Shown: in pieces, positions 8,701 through 20,009 of the stretch
How positions within the stretch are numbered: the stretch's first letter is position 1
How the letters are laid out: each line of letters begins with the position of its first letter
Source of the DNA: Priapulus caudatus
Lineage: Eukaryota; Priapulida; Priapulimorpha; Priapulimorphida; Priapulidae
Assembly (NCBI RefSeq): GCF_000485595.1
Contig: NW_014577204.1
Span: 178,245 to 216,840, forward strand
DNA length: 38,596 nucleotides
Direction: 5' to 3'
Made by a program: the position numbers and the translations under genes
Notes under the pieces: generated by a model
Told to the model about the DNA's origin: nothing
Seen by the model: the letters and a program-made list of their open reading frames with translations, nothing else
Database searches by the model: none

Positions 8701-11700
8701 TATCATTTTAAAGGTAATTAAATGATCTATTCAGACATGCACATAACTCAATTTGTAGAATTTCCTACTTAATCCTGGTTTTGCTGGAGCGGGTCACATA
8801 TTTTCTAGAGTTGTTTATGATAGATTAGAAGATAGTAACTAAATGCCCTTTGATCGCCTTGATAGCATTTACTTCTTCCTTCGTTTCTCATATATCAGCC
8901 GTGCTAGGTGCACGTACTTATGTGATCTGTATCTTATTAATAAATATTTGCTTTGTGTTTTTGGTCGGATACAATCTTGCACAGTTTAGCGTGCAGTAGC
9001 CTACATCTGTCATCGTATGCGGACGTTGCTCTCACACGTGCTCTATAGTCACTAATTTAGAAAACTAACCCAGAGTCCGTTAGCTGTCCACCGGCGAAGT
9101 CCACATTGTCGCAACCAAGAAAGGTGAAAACAACGAGCGACGTTATGGTGATGACGTTGCCGAATAAAATCATGGCGATGGCGCCTTTCGGTTGTATCTT
9201 GGCCTTCTTCATAAAATAGGCGCTCAGCAATATGCCAAGGCACGAGGACATGAGACCCATGACTCCTGCAAGGTACAACACGAAGTCTTCTAACTGTTGT
9301 CGTGTTTGACGATGTGAACGTGCATCATTACCAGCAGCTATATGAATAAACGACTAGAGATACACCGCGTACGTGTATGTAAAAATTCAAAATTCTACAA
9401 ATAACTACTAAAATCGTTTTTGTAATATATGCGCTAACAGATATTAATTTACTAACAGTTTAAATAGTTTCCTGAACGTGAATATAAAAATGCAAATCTC
9501 AATGCAAACAAGCGAAACTATCTGATCTCACGCCGTGATATGATTTTTGAAGTTTTGATTGTATTTACTCCTGATAATTATGATCACGTACAACCTACTT
9601 ACCTGTGTACATACTCGCCTTGTGAGCGGGTATACGAAACTGTGCTTCCAAATATTTCGGTAGAAAGATAAAGTAGCAGACGATTATATAGACGTCAAAA
9701 ATGGCGCCGAATAGCACCAAGATGTAAGTCCTATTCGTCAGGAGTCTTCGAAGTGATGCCACTAATCCTGAAACGGTTGCGAATATAATACGTACTCTAC
9801 GTTTAATTTGTTGCGAGCAGGGCCGTAGGCTGAGCAAATTCCTAAGGGGGGAGGGGGCAAAATTTTATGACTCAGCTGTGTAATGATGAGGGGCGGGCGC
9901 AGTTCTTGATCAACGTCCGTAGTGTGGTAGATGTGGGTCTGAGACAAATCCTTCACGAATAAGTGACCACAAAATCACGTTAGCGTTATTTACGATTATT
10001 AGCTGAACTTATTTTTCAATTTTTCTCTAAAATCTAAGGAGGCAGCTGCCCCCCTTGCCCACCCCCCCTTACAGGCTGCAGCCCTAGTGGCGAGTATAAT
10101 AATACTCCACGTTTGTAGAATTCCTGTAATAACACCGTCAAAACTTATAGTTAAATTTAACACTTGAATAATTCTTCTGACATTGTATACGAAACTATCG
10201 CGTCAGTAAATGTTCGGATTTATCGCTAAATTAAGGTAACTCTGATTGAATATATTGCATCAGGCCAGGTCTTATTCCTCCTCTATTTCGTAGATTAATA
10301 TAGCCTTATACCTTTTGAATGGACACCAAACGATTTCTTCTTCGTTTTGTCATCGGCCGCGACGTCCGTCATTAGCTGACAATTTCCACGGTCATCGTGT
10401 ACGACCCTAGAATCACGCTGGTGGGCGCTATTTGCTAAGTGCTTCGGGAACATGGCCATCGGTATGGCCAGGATCCACAGCAACACGGCAATCAGCAGAA
10501 ACCCTAACCACCATGCGCCGATCCAGGCTGGGTCGCTTGGCGTAAGGTTCGTTTCTGCCAAATTCGAGCGAATATGATCTCTAAGGTGAGGTATATGATT
10601 TATAATATAAAAATAACGAAAGGAATCACAAACTGTTATTATCTAAGACAGGTTAATAGCCTGAGGAGGGTTGGGAACCTCTAATCTACACGATAATTGC
10701 TCGAAACCAACAACTAGCAATGCTGATAATGGAATCGCTGGTAGACCGACGAGTTTACAGTTCTATTCAGCCATGGTGTACGCTGGGGAAAATACGTAGA
10801 AAACAACATTTAGACAGCCTGTAAAGGTAGGCGAATTGATGCAGTTTGGGTGGATATAACGTAGATAAGCTCTAGCTATGCATAAGCGATAATATTTCAT
10901 AATTCATAATTTATTTCACAAGCTACGATCGGACAATAGTATATGAACGAGTAGAGTGAAACTAACCTGATAGTGTGACATATATTCGAGTAAATACGCT
11001 TCCGATTACGAATCCGAGCGCAGGTCCAAATAGTCGCAAGGTGTATGTTATGCCTAAAAATTAGATACGTCAAAAGTTATGATATCTTTTGTTCATATGT
11101 CAGGCTAAAAACAACCCATCTCTTAGTGAACGTGATGTTAACTTTGGCACACCTCACAACTAAAACCGTCATGAAATCTTGACGACTAATGAAAATGTCC
11201 AATAATAAGAATACGTGAAAGACATTGATTTACTATTGTGTAATAAAGAAAGATGGGGCATAGTGAGTCGTGTATTCTTGAATAATTATTAGATAGGTAT
11301 ATAGAGACGTGCATTCTTGAGTGATTAGACATCAATACCTAGGTAGAATGCCGCGTTGGCGGGGTCGACGTTATCATCAACGTAGCTGGACCCCAGCGAA
11401 AATATGCTGGAGTTACCGATCCCCAAAATCAGCTGTCCTATGATGATGATGCCAATCGCCATCTTGTTTGTCTGCCGATTGTCGTCGCACGTGTCCGGGG
11501 CGGCGACGCCGACGCACGTGTCGCGCCACGCCGACAGATTCAGGCCCGTGTCTGACTCCCGCTCCACGTACGTGCCGCCGCCGTAGATGTAGTGCGGCAC
11601 CGACGTCAGAAACACGCCGAGCGCGAAGACTGCCGACAGCAGAGCGATGATGCGCGGCCGGTGCGATCTGCCTCCGAAGTGGCTGCCGCCGATGGCGATG

Positions 11701-11978
11701 ACGGCTTGCGTCATGTCTTCAAAGATGAGCAGCATTCCGGCTGTCTTGCTCGGAAACTCGAATCGCTTCTCGAGCGTCGATAGAACGGAGATGCGGTAGG
11801 CGAAGAACGAACCCATGAAAATGAAGAGGCTGCTGAGGGCCAGCACGAACAGCTTGATGTCGGCGCACGGCTGCAGACACGCCGGGTAGCAGCGCATCCC
11901 GCACGACCGATCCGACGACTTCCGATTTTCGCTCGCCGCCGACGATCCGTGGATATTCTGAGTGACGTCGTCAACCAT
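5716..11978 (-). CDS. Organic anion transporter polypeptide (SLCO/OATP family), complete, 9 exons
   Basis: Predicted exons (minus): 11339-11978, 10967-11053, 10312-10554, 9603-9767, 9070-9265, 7750-7891, 6628-6785, 6162-6226, 5716-6047. All introns are GT-AG with matching phases (1,1,1,1,2,0,2,1), giving 675 aa, typical for OATPs. Twelve-helix OATPs carry amphipathic organic anions across the plasma membrane without ATP hydrolysis. Exon 1 gives the cytosolic N-terminus and TM1-4. Exon 3 holds the family signature DPAWIGAWWLGFL (residues ~250-262; the usual Arg before Trp is Ala). Exons 6-7 give the Cys-rich Kazal-like extracellular loop (CECD..YAPVCGADGITYFS..C..GC, then NYSDCACV). Exon 8 has KSLALG and exon 9 FIPGPVISGSAID. 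The start ATG (11976-11978) is in CAACATGG context; the stop is TAG. ATTAAA lies on the minus strand near 5702-5707. The subfamily is undetermined. Confidence 0.95.
6628..7891 (-). other. Kazal-like extracellular loop of the SLCO protein (exons 6 and 7)
   Basis: Exon 6 (7750-7891) encodes six cysteines in the pattern NNCSMSCECDRTSYAPVCGA ... GCYAGC, the diagnostic Kazal-type SLC21 module between TM9 and TM10. Exon 7 (6628-6785) continues with NYSDCACV...GTCDIGC and then enters TM10 (LTHYLVVLAI). Disulfides in this loop are needed for surface expression in characterised OATPs (family knowledge). Confidence 0.9.
7209..7737. mobile_element. Non-autonomous hAT-like element in SLCO intron 6
   Basis: It begins with CAGTGGCGTAGCTAGG and ends with CCTAACTACGCCACTG, near-perfect terminal inverted repeats of hAT type (CAG-TG ends). 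The flanks CGCATCGC (7201-7208) and CGCATAGC (7738-7745) look like an 8-bp target duplication with one mismatch, as expected for hAT. G-runs lie just inside both ends. It has no transposase frame. The right target duplicate begins 4 nt inside the intron whose donor is at 7749-7748. Confidence 0.75.
8348..8798. mobile_element. MITE with 17-bp TIR TGTGACCCGCTCCAGCA in SLCO intron 5
   Basis: The left end TGTGACCCGCTCCAGCA (8348-8364) and the right end TGCTGGAGCGGGTCACA (8782-8798) are perfect inverted repeats. Both are flanked by TA, extending the match to 20 bp. The 451-bp interior is AT-rich with no ORF. A TA duplication suggests mobilisation by a Tc1/mariner-type transposase, but this is inferred from the TA only. 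Confidence 0.8.
9818..10090. mobile_element. Possible degraded G-run element in SLCO intron 3
   Basis: The left edge GCAGGGCCGTAGGCTG with following GGGGGGAGGGGGCAAAATTT and the right edge CCCCCCTTACAGGCTGCAGCCCTAG resemble the imperfect ends of the other hAT-like insertions in this window. The arms do not pair well, so this is a weak call. Confidence 0.3.
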
Positions 11979-13650
11979 GTTGTAAACTGACTGAGGTGAG
12001 GTGATCCGGTCGCCGGGAACCCGGGTGTTTCTTGCCTCCTAGCCTGTGCCCGTCTCAGGCTGCGGTCGGACTAGGACGGAGCTGTTGCTGTGAGCTAACT
12101 TCAATACGAGAGGTCGCAAGGTATACTAGGTCGTAGTTGGAAAGCTTTCTCTTTACGCTATAGATTATTCTTGCTTTTGTAATCATAAATCACTCTTATC
12201 CCAGTTATCTGATTTACCCAAGGGATCACCGAGGTGCACATGCCTATGTTTAGCAGGATACGGATAGCAATGTTGGCACAGGATTAGCAAGTCCATAAGC
12301 TTAGGGCGTAGAAGTTGTTATCAGAGGTGGAGCAACGCTAGAAAGGCATCAGTGAGCAGACGTAGGACACGTAGGAGAAGATACACCACTAGCATAGTAG
12401 ATACATGCATGTATCAACCGAGAACTAAGGAAATAAATGCTCGTCTTTAATTGAAACGACGATTTATTTTAATGTAAGATCGTTTTTATTGTTATTTTGT
12501 CTATCTTTCATTCTGTACACGCTCCCAGTAGCCTTTTACTTGCTATTTGAAGGCGGATCTGATGCCGCGCCGGAAATTGCTATTATATCGTAAAATATAA
12601 ATTTCCAACCTTCCGAAGAAGGAGCATAAATCGTGTAAATTGGATGGCTCCCGAATGTTAACCACACGGAGACACTACCAAAGAAAAAGTATAAACATGG
12701 ACTGGTTCAACGAAGCGACTCACCACACGTCTATAACTAACATTAGGAGTAAACATTCTAAAAGAGATTCAAGAGACTTGAAAGTATTTATCCACATTTT
12801 CACATATATTGTCGCACATTGTCGATGTGTAATGTAGTATGTGCTTTCTATCTTTCGATATTTGTTGTCACCATGGTATTTTCCTATACCAATTATTCCT
12901 ATACTATGTCGTAGGCCTATTACAACAATCGCAGCAACGGCTAACAGATATATAGCATACACTATTGTAAGCGGGCAAAGGCCACACGCCGGGGAAGGTG
13001 ATGGCGGATGCGAGAATAAGGTTGGGGTGATGCATGACACAGGAGCGGCGAGTCAGCGGTCGGCACGAAGATCAAAGAGAGCGACTCGATATGGCGCCAG
13101 CTAGGCTGGGAATCGCAGTCATGAATCTCCGGAGTGTGACAGGCGGCCGCGCACGGGCTGACCCATGGATAACGGTGCTGACCGATAGATGGCCGTGTTG
13201 ACACCATGGTCCGAATTGGCCGTGGCGCTGTTCCAAGTGCGCATCACGCGTCCCGCAACCATATTAGGTAGCGGGAGATAGCGGTAGGAACCCGCACTCT
13301 GCCGTATTCGGGAGGGTCGGTTGGCCGGTTGGTCAGAGTTGGGAGCTAAAAGAGATCTGTGACGTAGGGGAAGAAACGTGATCGCGGGACTGGAGCGCAC
13401 CGTATAAAAGAGGAAGCGGTCGACTGCTCGGGGCTTCTTCTGTCGAGACGTAGTTTGAGAAAGGTGTAAGTTGCGTGATACGGTTACTATGCACTGTAAT
13501 GCTTTTCTATTCGTTAGCGCACTGAGACTCTATGTATTGTATTAGAGATATAGATATAAAGCACTAGTGAACGTTACTTCTTGTCTTCTCTTATCTCTCT
13601 CTGTAGTCTATTACAGAATTCCACATCGTAGCGCAAACACGCGTCTACAC
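11979..13650. other. Region upstream of SLCO; no gene recognised
   Basis: The first ~110 bp above the SLCO start (11979-12090) are GC-richer and may be 5' UTR or promoter. The rest contains only short ORFs without domain signatures. A TATAAAAG motif on the plus strand at 13403 is annotated separately. Confidence 0.4.
13403..13440 (+). promoter_or_regulatory. Possible TATA-type promoter
   Basis: TATAAAAG at 13403 sits about 28-30 bp before a pyrimidine-rich CTTCTTCTGTCGAG start-like region. The surrounding 13196-13640, which begins TGTTGACACC, has LTR-like character (TATA box in the middle, GC-rich upstream part, CT-rich 3' part). However, no matching target duplication or second LTR is visible. 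Confidence 0.3.
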
Positions 13651-13663
13651 TATATATCAGGGG

Positions 13664-16600
13664 CGTAGATAGCGGGGGGATGGGGGGAATGCATCCCCCC
13701 ACTTATTGACGTGGGGGGGGATGGCGTGTACAATCACCCCCCTACTTTCAGGAGGAAAATGGGGGATTCAAAATTTTCTGGGGAAGAACCAGCATACCCC
13801 CGCCTGTTTCTTACCATGCACCCTCCTCGAAAACGTGCATTGGCGACTGTCGAGCGTAACAAATTGAGCACCCCCACTTCAAAAATTGTTCCGCGGCACC
13901 TGTAGAGTACTGCTAACAAAGATTATGATTATGAATATTTGTATGCATATCAAAAGTCAAACTTGAGTTTATCTGACAGGGGCGTAGATAGCAGGGGGAC
14001 CCCCATATATACCCCCATCCCCCCGCTGGGGTGGCTTTCATCGCTATGTACATGTCCTCACTGGGGTTACCAGTGCAGACTTACTTAGGCTAAAATACCT
14101 TTGCCCTGAAAATTCTAGGGGGGGGGGGCGACCGCCCCGTGCTACCAAACCCCCGTTGACGACTAGAGCACTGGAATCATCTCCCCCTGAAATTTTGATA
14201 AAACGTATATTTTACTGAGAACGTTAAAACTACCAAAAAATATGAGAAAAACAACCAGATTTGAACCAAAAAAAGTGCATATTTTCACCCCTTATACGAA
14301 ATCGGGAATATACTTCCGGTCGGGTCTCAGCACCCCCATCCCCCCCACCTAAAAGCAAGATGAAATGGAATTTTTCTATTCAACGTGAAAATGCAATATC
14401 CCAACTCTCAATAGGTCTATTCTAATTTTGAATAAAGCCAGGATTTAACTTTCGTGAGCAGTAATAAGACTGGGGATTTTGAAACAAAATCTTATATGGG
14501 GAATGCGTCCAAAATGAACCGTCTGAGTTTCAGTAAAATAATTTTATTCTTGGAACGAGTTACAGCCATTTTACAGTAGGTGTATGTCACGTTCCATTTC
14601 TGTAATAATACATTAGGAAAGTATGAATAGCGATGACGGATTTGTAGATAAATATCCAGTATTTATTGTTTGTAAAATCTTAAATTTTTCCCCATTTTCT
14701 TCCTGAAAGTAGGGGGCATCACTGTTGAGTTGAGTATTTTTACCTTTGGGGACACCAAAGACTAAAATACTTACTACCAAATCTGTGCACTATGAGGCAG
14801 CACTATTAAACAATCTTCATCACAATAAGTGGGGGGATGATTTCGCTGTTACTTCCATTGCAATGTATATGAAGAGTGTGCGCGATGAGCGCACACTGCG
14901 AGCGGAAAAGCTCTTGGATTTTAGCAATTTAGAACCTTTAAGATGGCCGTTTTTGAGGGAATTTAAAAAAATTGATATTGTAAGTGCAATTTTGTGAATT
15001 CTAGGGTAATAATTTTTTTCTTTGGATCCCAGAGGTTTAATAACACGCAACCCCCTTCCCCCCACTCACACAATTAGTGGCGGATCCAGAAGAAAATTCT
15101 AGGAGGGGGGGGTCGAATCATGCAAGCTCAAGGGCACGAAGCGCCCGGGGGGGGGGGTGTCCCCCTCCCACTGTGTGGAATTGTTAAAAAGTTGCAATCT
15201 AAATAGCAATCAATTTTGGACATCTTTATCATAGAATATCAGGATTTTTCCTCCTTCAGGGCATGTCCCCCTCCTGTTTGGGGGGGGGGGGTCCGGGGAT
15301 TTTGTTGAAAGTATCACCTTTTTGATGCAATTTCCTAACTGAGGACCTGTCTACGCCACTGCATGTGCGCACATTACTATATTGCACTGCATCAGTTTTA
15401 CGATATAAAAGTGTAAATAGCTGCAGTGCTATGCCAATTTTCCAAGTAAAAGCCTGCATACACCAGCACAAATAACTACATAACTAGAAATAGTAACATG
15501 ATAAAAACCAGTGATAGGGAAGGTAGCATTTCGAGTAAACAAATGCTCCCGTTATTACAAAGTGTTGCAACACTTNNNNNNNNNNGTTAATTTTGGACGG
15601 GTTCCCCATATACGATTTTTTTTTCAAAATCTGTCTTATCACGGCTCACGAAAGTTAAATCCTTGCTTTATTCAAAATTAGAATAGACCTATTGAGAGTT
15701 GGGATGTTGAATCTTCACGGGGATTGAATGGGAAAATTCTATTTTATCTCACTTTTTTGGGGGGGATGGGGGTGCTGAGACCCGACCAGGATTTTTCCTC
15801 CTTCAGGGCGTGTCCCCCTCCTGTTTAAGGGGGGGGGGGTCCGGGGATTTTGTTGAAAGTAACACCTCTTCGATGCAATTTCCTGCACTATGAGGCAGCA
15901 CTATTAAACAATCTTCATCACAATAACATCACTGTTGAGTTGAGTATTTTTACCTTTGGGGACACCAGACTAAAATACTTACTACCAAATCTGTGCTATG
16001 TACATGTCCTCACTGGGGTTACCAGTGCAGACTTACCTAGGCTAAAATACATTTGCCCTGAAAATTCTAGGGGGGGGCGACCGCCCCGTGCTACCGACCC
16101 CCCGTTGACAACTACAGCACTGGAATCATCTCCCCTGAAATTTTGATAAAACGTATATTTTACTGAGAACGTTAAAACTGCAAAAAAAAATGAGAAAAAC
16201 AACCAGATTTGAACAAAAAAGTGCATTTTTTCACCCCTTATACATAATCAGGAATATACTTCCTGTCACCCTCCCATTGTGTGGAATTGTTGAAAAGTTG
16301 CAATCTAAAAGCACTCAATTTTGGACATCTCTATCATAGAATATCCCCTCTCCACCCCCCCCCCGGGCGCTTCGTGCCTACGTGCCTTCTTCACCCCTAG
16401 AATTTTCTTCTGGATCCGCCACTGGTTGTGTGTGTGTGTGGGGGGGGGGTTGCGTGTTATTAAACCTCTAGGATTCAAAGAAAAAAATTACCCTAGAATT
16501 CACAAAATTGCACTTACAATATCAATTTTTTTCAATTCCCTCAAAAACGGCCATCTTGAAGGTTCTAAATTGCTAAAATGCAAGAGGTTCTGCCCCTGCA

Positions 16601-16762
16601 CCCTGACAGGGGCCCTAAGGCGGGCCCCTGGACCCCACCCATTAAGGGCTTTGCGCCAAGGCGCTCGCGGTGTGCGCTACTCGCGCACACTCTTCATATA
16701 CATTGTCATGGAAGTAACAGCGAAATCATCCCCCCCACAACTGAGGACCTGTCTACGCCACT
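13664..16762. mobile_element. Nested, scrambled cluster of hAT-like repeats
   Basis: hAT-type ends recur: CAGGGGCGTAGATAGC at 13664 and 13979; AGTGGCGGATCCAGAAGA at 15076 with its inverse ending at 16424; and CTACGCCACTG at about 15350 and 16753. Internal blocks are duplicated in direct orientation (14042-14320 with 15994-16266; 14723-14827 with 15890-15995; 15240-15345 with 15788-15886). Others are inverted (14320-14516 with 15586-15789; 14829-15062 with 16437-16740). G/C homopolymer runs mark many junctions. A 10-N gap lies at 15576-15585. There is no transposase. Confidence 0.75.
15576..15585. other. Assembly gap (10 N)
   Basis: Ten consecutive N lie inside the inverted-duplicate cluster, at one edge of an inverted block, so local order and orientation may be an assembly artefact. 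Confidence 0.99.
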
Positions 16763-16774
16763 GCTATATATTAT

Positions 16775-17395
16775 ATATAGTAGGGTTACTTGATGGTATT
16801 TATAAGGCCATGGCTGCGCGTCTGGTTACCGGACGCCCAGTTTCCAGGCTACGCGTCCGGTCATATATTTCTTATGTGAACCCAACTATATTCCTTCAGG
16901 AATTTCTGCAAAAAAAAATTCGAAAAAAGGCATTTTCTAGAGACGATATAGTGCAACGGTAAACAATTTGCGAACGCTTACTGTTGTACGCCTCGTTATG
17001 TGAACCAAACTATATTTCTTCAGAAAAAAAAACAATAAACAATAAGTTTTTAACATTAAATTACTTACCTTTAGATATTTTATCAAAAATGTGTTTTTGT
17101 AACCTTTGAAGCAATAGTAAATCCAGTAAAATCAACGATTTGAAAGGGGGCGTGGCCTAATCGTGACGTGGAATTGGGAATCTGTGCTGAGCTTTGGAAT
17201 GGATGACCGGACGTGTAGCCACTGCGTATTTATAAACACGCCCTATCGCCGTGCGTGCATAGCGCACGACCTGTAAAACGTCATTGAAAGTATCGACCGC
17301 GAGAATTTGCCAACCGAAATCCACGTCTAACAACGTCGCCAACCATTAGATCGTTGTAACTTCTCAGACACGAACGAGTGATTCTTCAAACGTTG
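16775..17395. other. Intergenic, short repeats only
   Basis: A short direct repeat (TGTGAACC.AACTATATT.CTTCAG at about 16875 and 16999) and an inverted match (GGCTACGCGTCCGGTCAT near 16848 with ATGACCGGACGTGTAGCC near 17202) suggest a small degraded element. No gene is seen. Confidence 0.4.
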
Positions 17396-17399
17396 GAGT

Positions 17400-17875
17400 A
17401 TGATTTATTCGTGTCTACTATTTGCATTAGCCATCTGTAACATGCATACAGGTACGCGTGTATTATAGTTATGCGGATTATTATTATGTTAGGTTATGTC
17501 TTATTTGATTTCAAAAACAATAATCATTATTATCATGTTATTCGTTTTCACGCACCTATACACCTTTTTTTCAGGCGGAGCCTTCAAATTAGATTATATT
17601 GGTTGCTCAATTAAGGGAACTGATAATCTCGTGCTTCAAATCGCTAACAACATGCCGGGGATCCTGACGCCGGATCTTTGCGTCACTTACTGTGATGATG
17701 GTGGTTAAGACTTCATGGGTTTGGATCATGGCTCCGATTGTAAATGCATTGGCTCAGAGTATGGCAGAAACGGTATCGTTCCAGATATTGAGTGTGGCAT
17801 GCAATGCAACGGAGACAACAGTCCTATATGCGGAGGCGACTTTAGAGTAGCTATATACATGCAGCATCTACCCAG
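17400..17875 (+). pseudogene. Signal peptide plus WSC-domain gene start with in-frame TAA
   Basis: Exon 1 (17400-17451) encodes MIYSCLLFALAICNMHT, a short signal peptide. Its donor (CAG|GTACGC) matches in phase the acceptor TTTTTTTCAG before exon 2 (17575-17875; donor CCCAG|GTAACA). Exon 2 encodes one WSC domain: YIGCSIKG, then LCVTYCDDGG, a TAA at 17706-17708, then DFMGLDHGSDCKC, ECGMQCNGD and ICGG. WSC modules are Cys-rich carbohydrate-binding domains of secreted or membrane proteins. The TAA stands where the family usually has Tyr (G-Y-x-F-x-G), one base from TAT or TAC, and the frame stays open afterwards. This points to a recent nonsense mutation, a pseudogene or a sequence error. Downstream continuation is uncertain (see 24278). 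Confidence 0.75.
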
Positions 17876-18000
17876 GTAACACAAAATAATGAGAATTTTA
17901 TATCATTATCAATCTTCTACTTTGTCACAAAAAGCCGAGTGAAGGAGCTACTATAGAACTAGCATATCAGGACTACACAGTAAATAGATTTGAATACGCA

Positions 18001-18053
18001 CACACGCACGCACGCACGCACGCAGCCACTCACGTTTACCCCCCTCCCCCCAC

Positions 18054-18084
<31 letters not shown>

Positions 18085-18270
18085 CACCACACACAGCCAC
18101 ACACAGCAGCACAGCAACACACAGCATCACATATAATACACACACACACAGCAGCATAACAGCACACACAAACATACAGCCAGACTACAACTCCACACAC
18201 AACGCCACACACACACACAACACAGCACACACATAAGCACACACACAGGTACATACAATACACACACACA
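18001..18270. repeat. (CA)n-rich microsatellite
   Basis: Degenerate CACACA/GCACAC tract with ACGC units at its left edge. ORFs across it are repeat artefacts. Confidence 0.9.
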
Positions 18271-18280
18271 CTCACAGGCA

Positions 18281-18383
18281 TGCGAGGGAGAGAGAGAGAG
18301 AGAAGGGAGAGAGAGAGAGGGAGCGAGGGAGAAAGAGAGAGAGAGACGGAGAGAGAGAGGGAGAGAGAGAGGGAGAAAAAATA

Positions 18384-18426
<43 letters not shown>

Positions 18427-18629
18427 GAGAGAGAGAGTGAGTGAAGAGTAGAAAGAGCGAGAGAGGCGAGAGAGAGAGACGGAGGAGGAGAGAGAGAGAG
18501 AGAGAAAAGAGAGAAAGAAAAAGACAGACAGGCATAGAGAAGAGGAGAGAGAGAAAGAGAGAGAGAGGAGAGAGAGGAGAGAGAAGAGCGAGAAGGAGAG
18601 AAGAGAAATGAGAGAGAGAGAGGAGAGAT

Positions 18630-18677
<48 letters not shown>

Positions 18678-18741
18678 GAGAGATACGAGAAAGACGAGAA
18701 AGAGAGAGAGGGAGAGAGAAGAGGTGGCGCGCGCGGAGAGA

Positions 18742-18789
<48 letters not shown>

Positions 18790-18832
18790 AGAGAAGAGAG
18801 AGAAGAGAGAGAGAAGAGAAAGAGAGGCGATA
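18281..18832. repeat. (GA)n microsatellite
   Basis: About 550 bp of near-continuous GAGAGA on the plus strand with occasional interruptions. A run of about 22 A (18859-18880) separates it from the (TC)n tract that follows. Confidence 0.95.
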
Positions 18833-18934
18833 GTATCATATAGTATATAATATAGGCTAAAAAAAAAAAAAAAAAAAAAATTATATTTGTCGATAGCTTT
18901 ACAGTAGGATTATGGCAAAGCGATTAAAAAGCTC

Positions 18935-18938
18935 TCTC

Positions 18939-18977
<39 letters not shown>

Positions 18978-19260
18978 TCTCTGCTCTCGTCCTCTCTTCG
19001 TCCTCTCGTCTCTAGTCTCTCTCTCTCATCGTCTTTCTCTCTCTCGTCTCCTCTCTCTCTCTCTCTCATTCTCTCTGCCTTCAAAAACTCCCTTTGCTTC
19101 TCTCCTTTCTCTGTCTTTCTGTCTCTGTCTCTCTCTGCCTCTCTCCTCTCTCTCTCTCTCCTCTCTCTGCTTCGTCATCTCTGCTGCTCTATCTATCTCT
19201 CCTTCATTCTCTCTCTCTCGTTTCTCAGCCTCTCCGGCCGCGCTAACACCCCTCTCTCAT
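18935..19260. repeat. (TC)n microsatellite
   Basis: CTCTCT tract of opposite strand bias to 18281-18832, so the two could pair as a very long imperfect hairpin around the poly-A spacer. Confidence 0.95.
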
Positions 19261-19667
19261 CTAGTCAGATCTCTCATTCGTCCTGTCTCCTCTTTCTGCT
19301 CTTTTATCCTCTTAGCTCTTGCTCGTGCTTGTTTCGTCACAAACACCTGTTCATCATACATCACGTTCTCGGCGCCCACGGGCTACCCTGGTGTCTCTGG
19401 CAATCACATCGGCCGCCGCCGCATCACCATCACTGCATTCCACACACGCGCGCCGCGCCATCACCATCACCGGCCCGCCGCCTCTGCCAACCGCCCAACC
19501 GCGCGCCGTCCGCCAACAGGTCTACGTTGGAGGCGTTTTTGATAAATCTAGAAATGCTAATAAATACACGACGAAATCTATTTACTAGTACTGACTAGTG
19601 TTCACTATATACTATAATATTATATATATATATATATAGCATATAATATGGGATGTGTGTCAGTGTT

Positions 19668-19870
19668 ACGGGCGGCGTGCTGCGTGGTGGGCGGTGTACA
19701 TGTGTGTTGGCAGAGGAGGATTTGCACGGCATTTTTACAGGAGAATTGTGCGCAAATGAATAGGCGAAAGAGAGTAGAGACATGTAAGGACCTTTGGTAG
19801 CAAATAAAGATTTTAGTATTATTTAAGCATTATATTGTTAATTATATCAAACGCTCCAAGTGCCTGTGTT
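19668..19870 (-). repeat. R1 dispersed repeat, copy 2 (diverged)
   Basis: GGCGAAAGAGAGTAGAGACA, followed by TTTGGTAGCAAATA and CGCTCCAAGTGCCTGTG, parallels 26210-26300 (GGCGAAAGAGAGTAGAGAAA, TTTGGTAGTAAATA, CGTTCCAAGTGCCTGTG). The left part (GGCGGTGTACATGTGTGTTG) corresponds to the CGCACGCCG..ACACAC end of the family. Confidence 0.65.
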
Positions 19871-20009
19871 GGCCGCGCCGTTGCTGTGCGCCGCCGCCAC
19901 CGGCCGCCGTGCTGGCCGCTGTTTGCCGCAATCTTGCACGCTACTTGGCTGCGTTCGATAATAGATCCGAAAATTATCCGCACGGCGTCTCCCGCGCAGT
20001 GCGGCTAGT

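Noticed and set aside
11404-11974. Plus-strand and alternative minus-strand ORFs over SLCO exon 1
   Set aside because: Antisense or out-of-frame shadows; only the 217-codon minus frame encodes OATP transmembrane segments and joins exon 2 in phase.
18036-19598. Ser/Leu-rich ORFs of 228-267 codons
   Set aside because: They arise from (GA)n and (TC)n tracts that lack stop codons; no non-repeat sequence of note.
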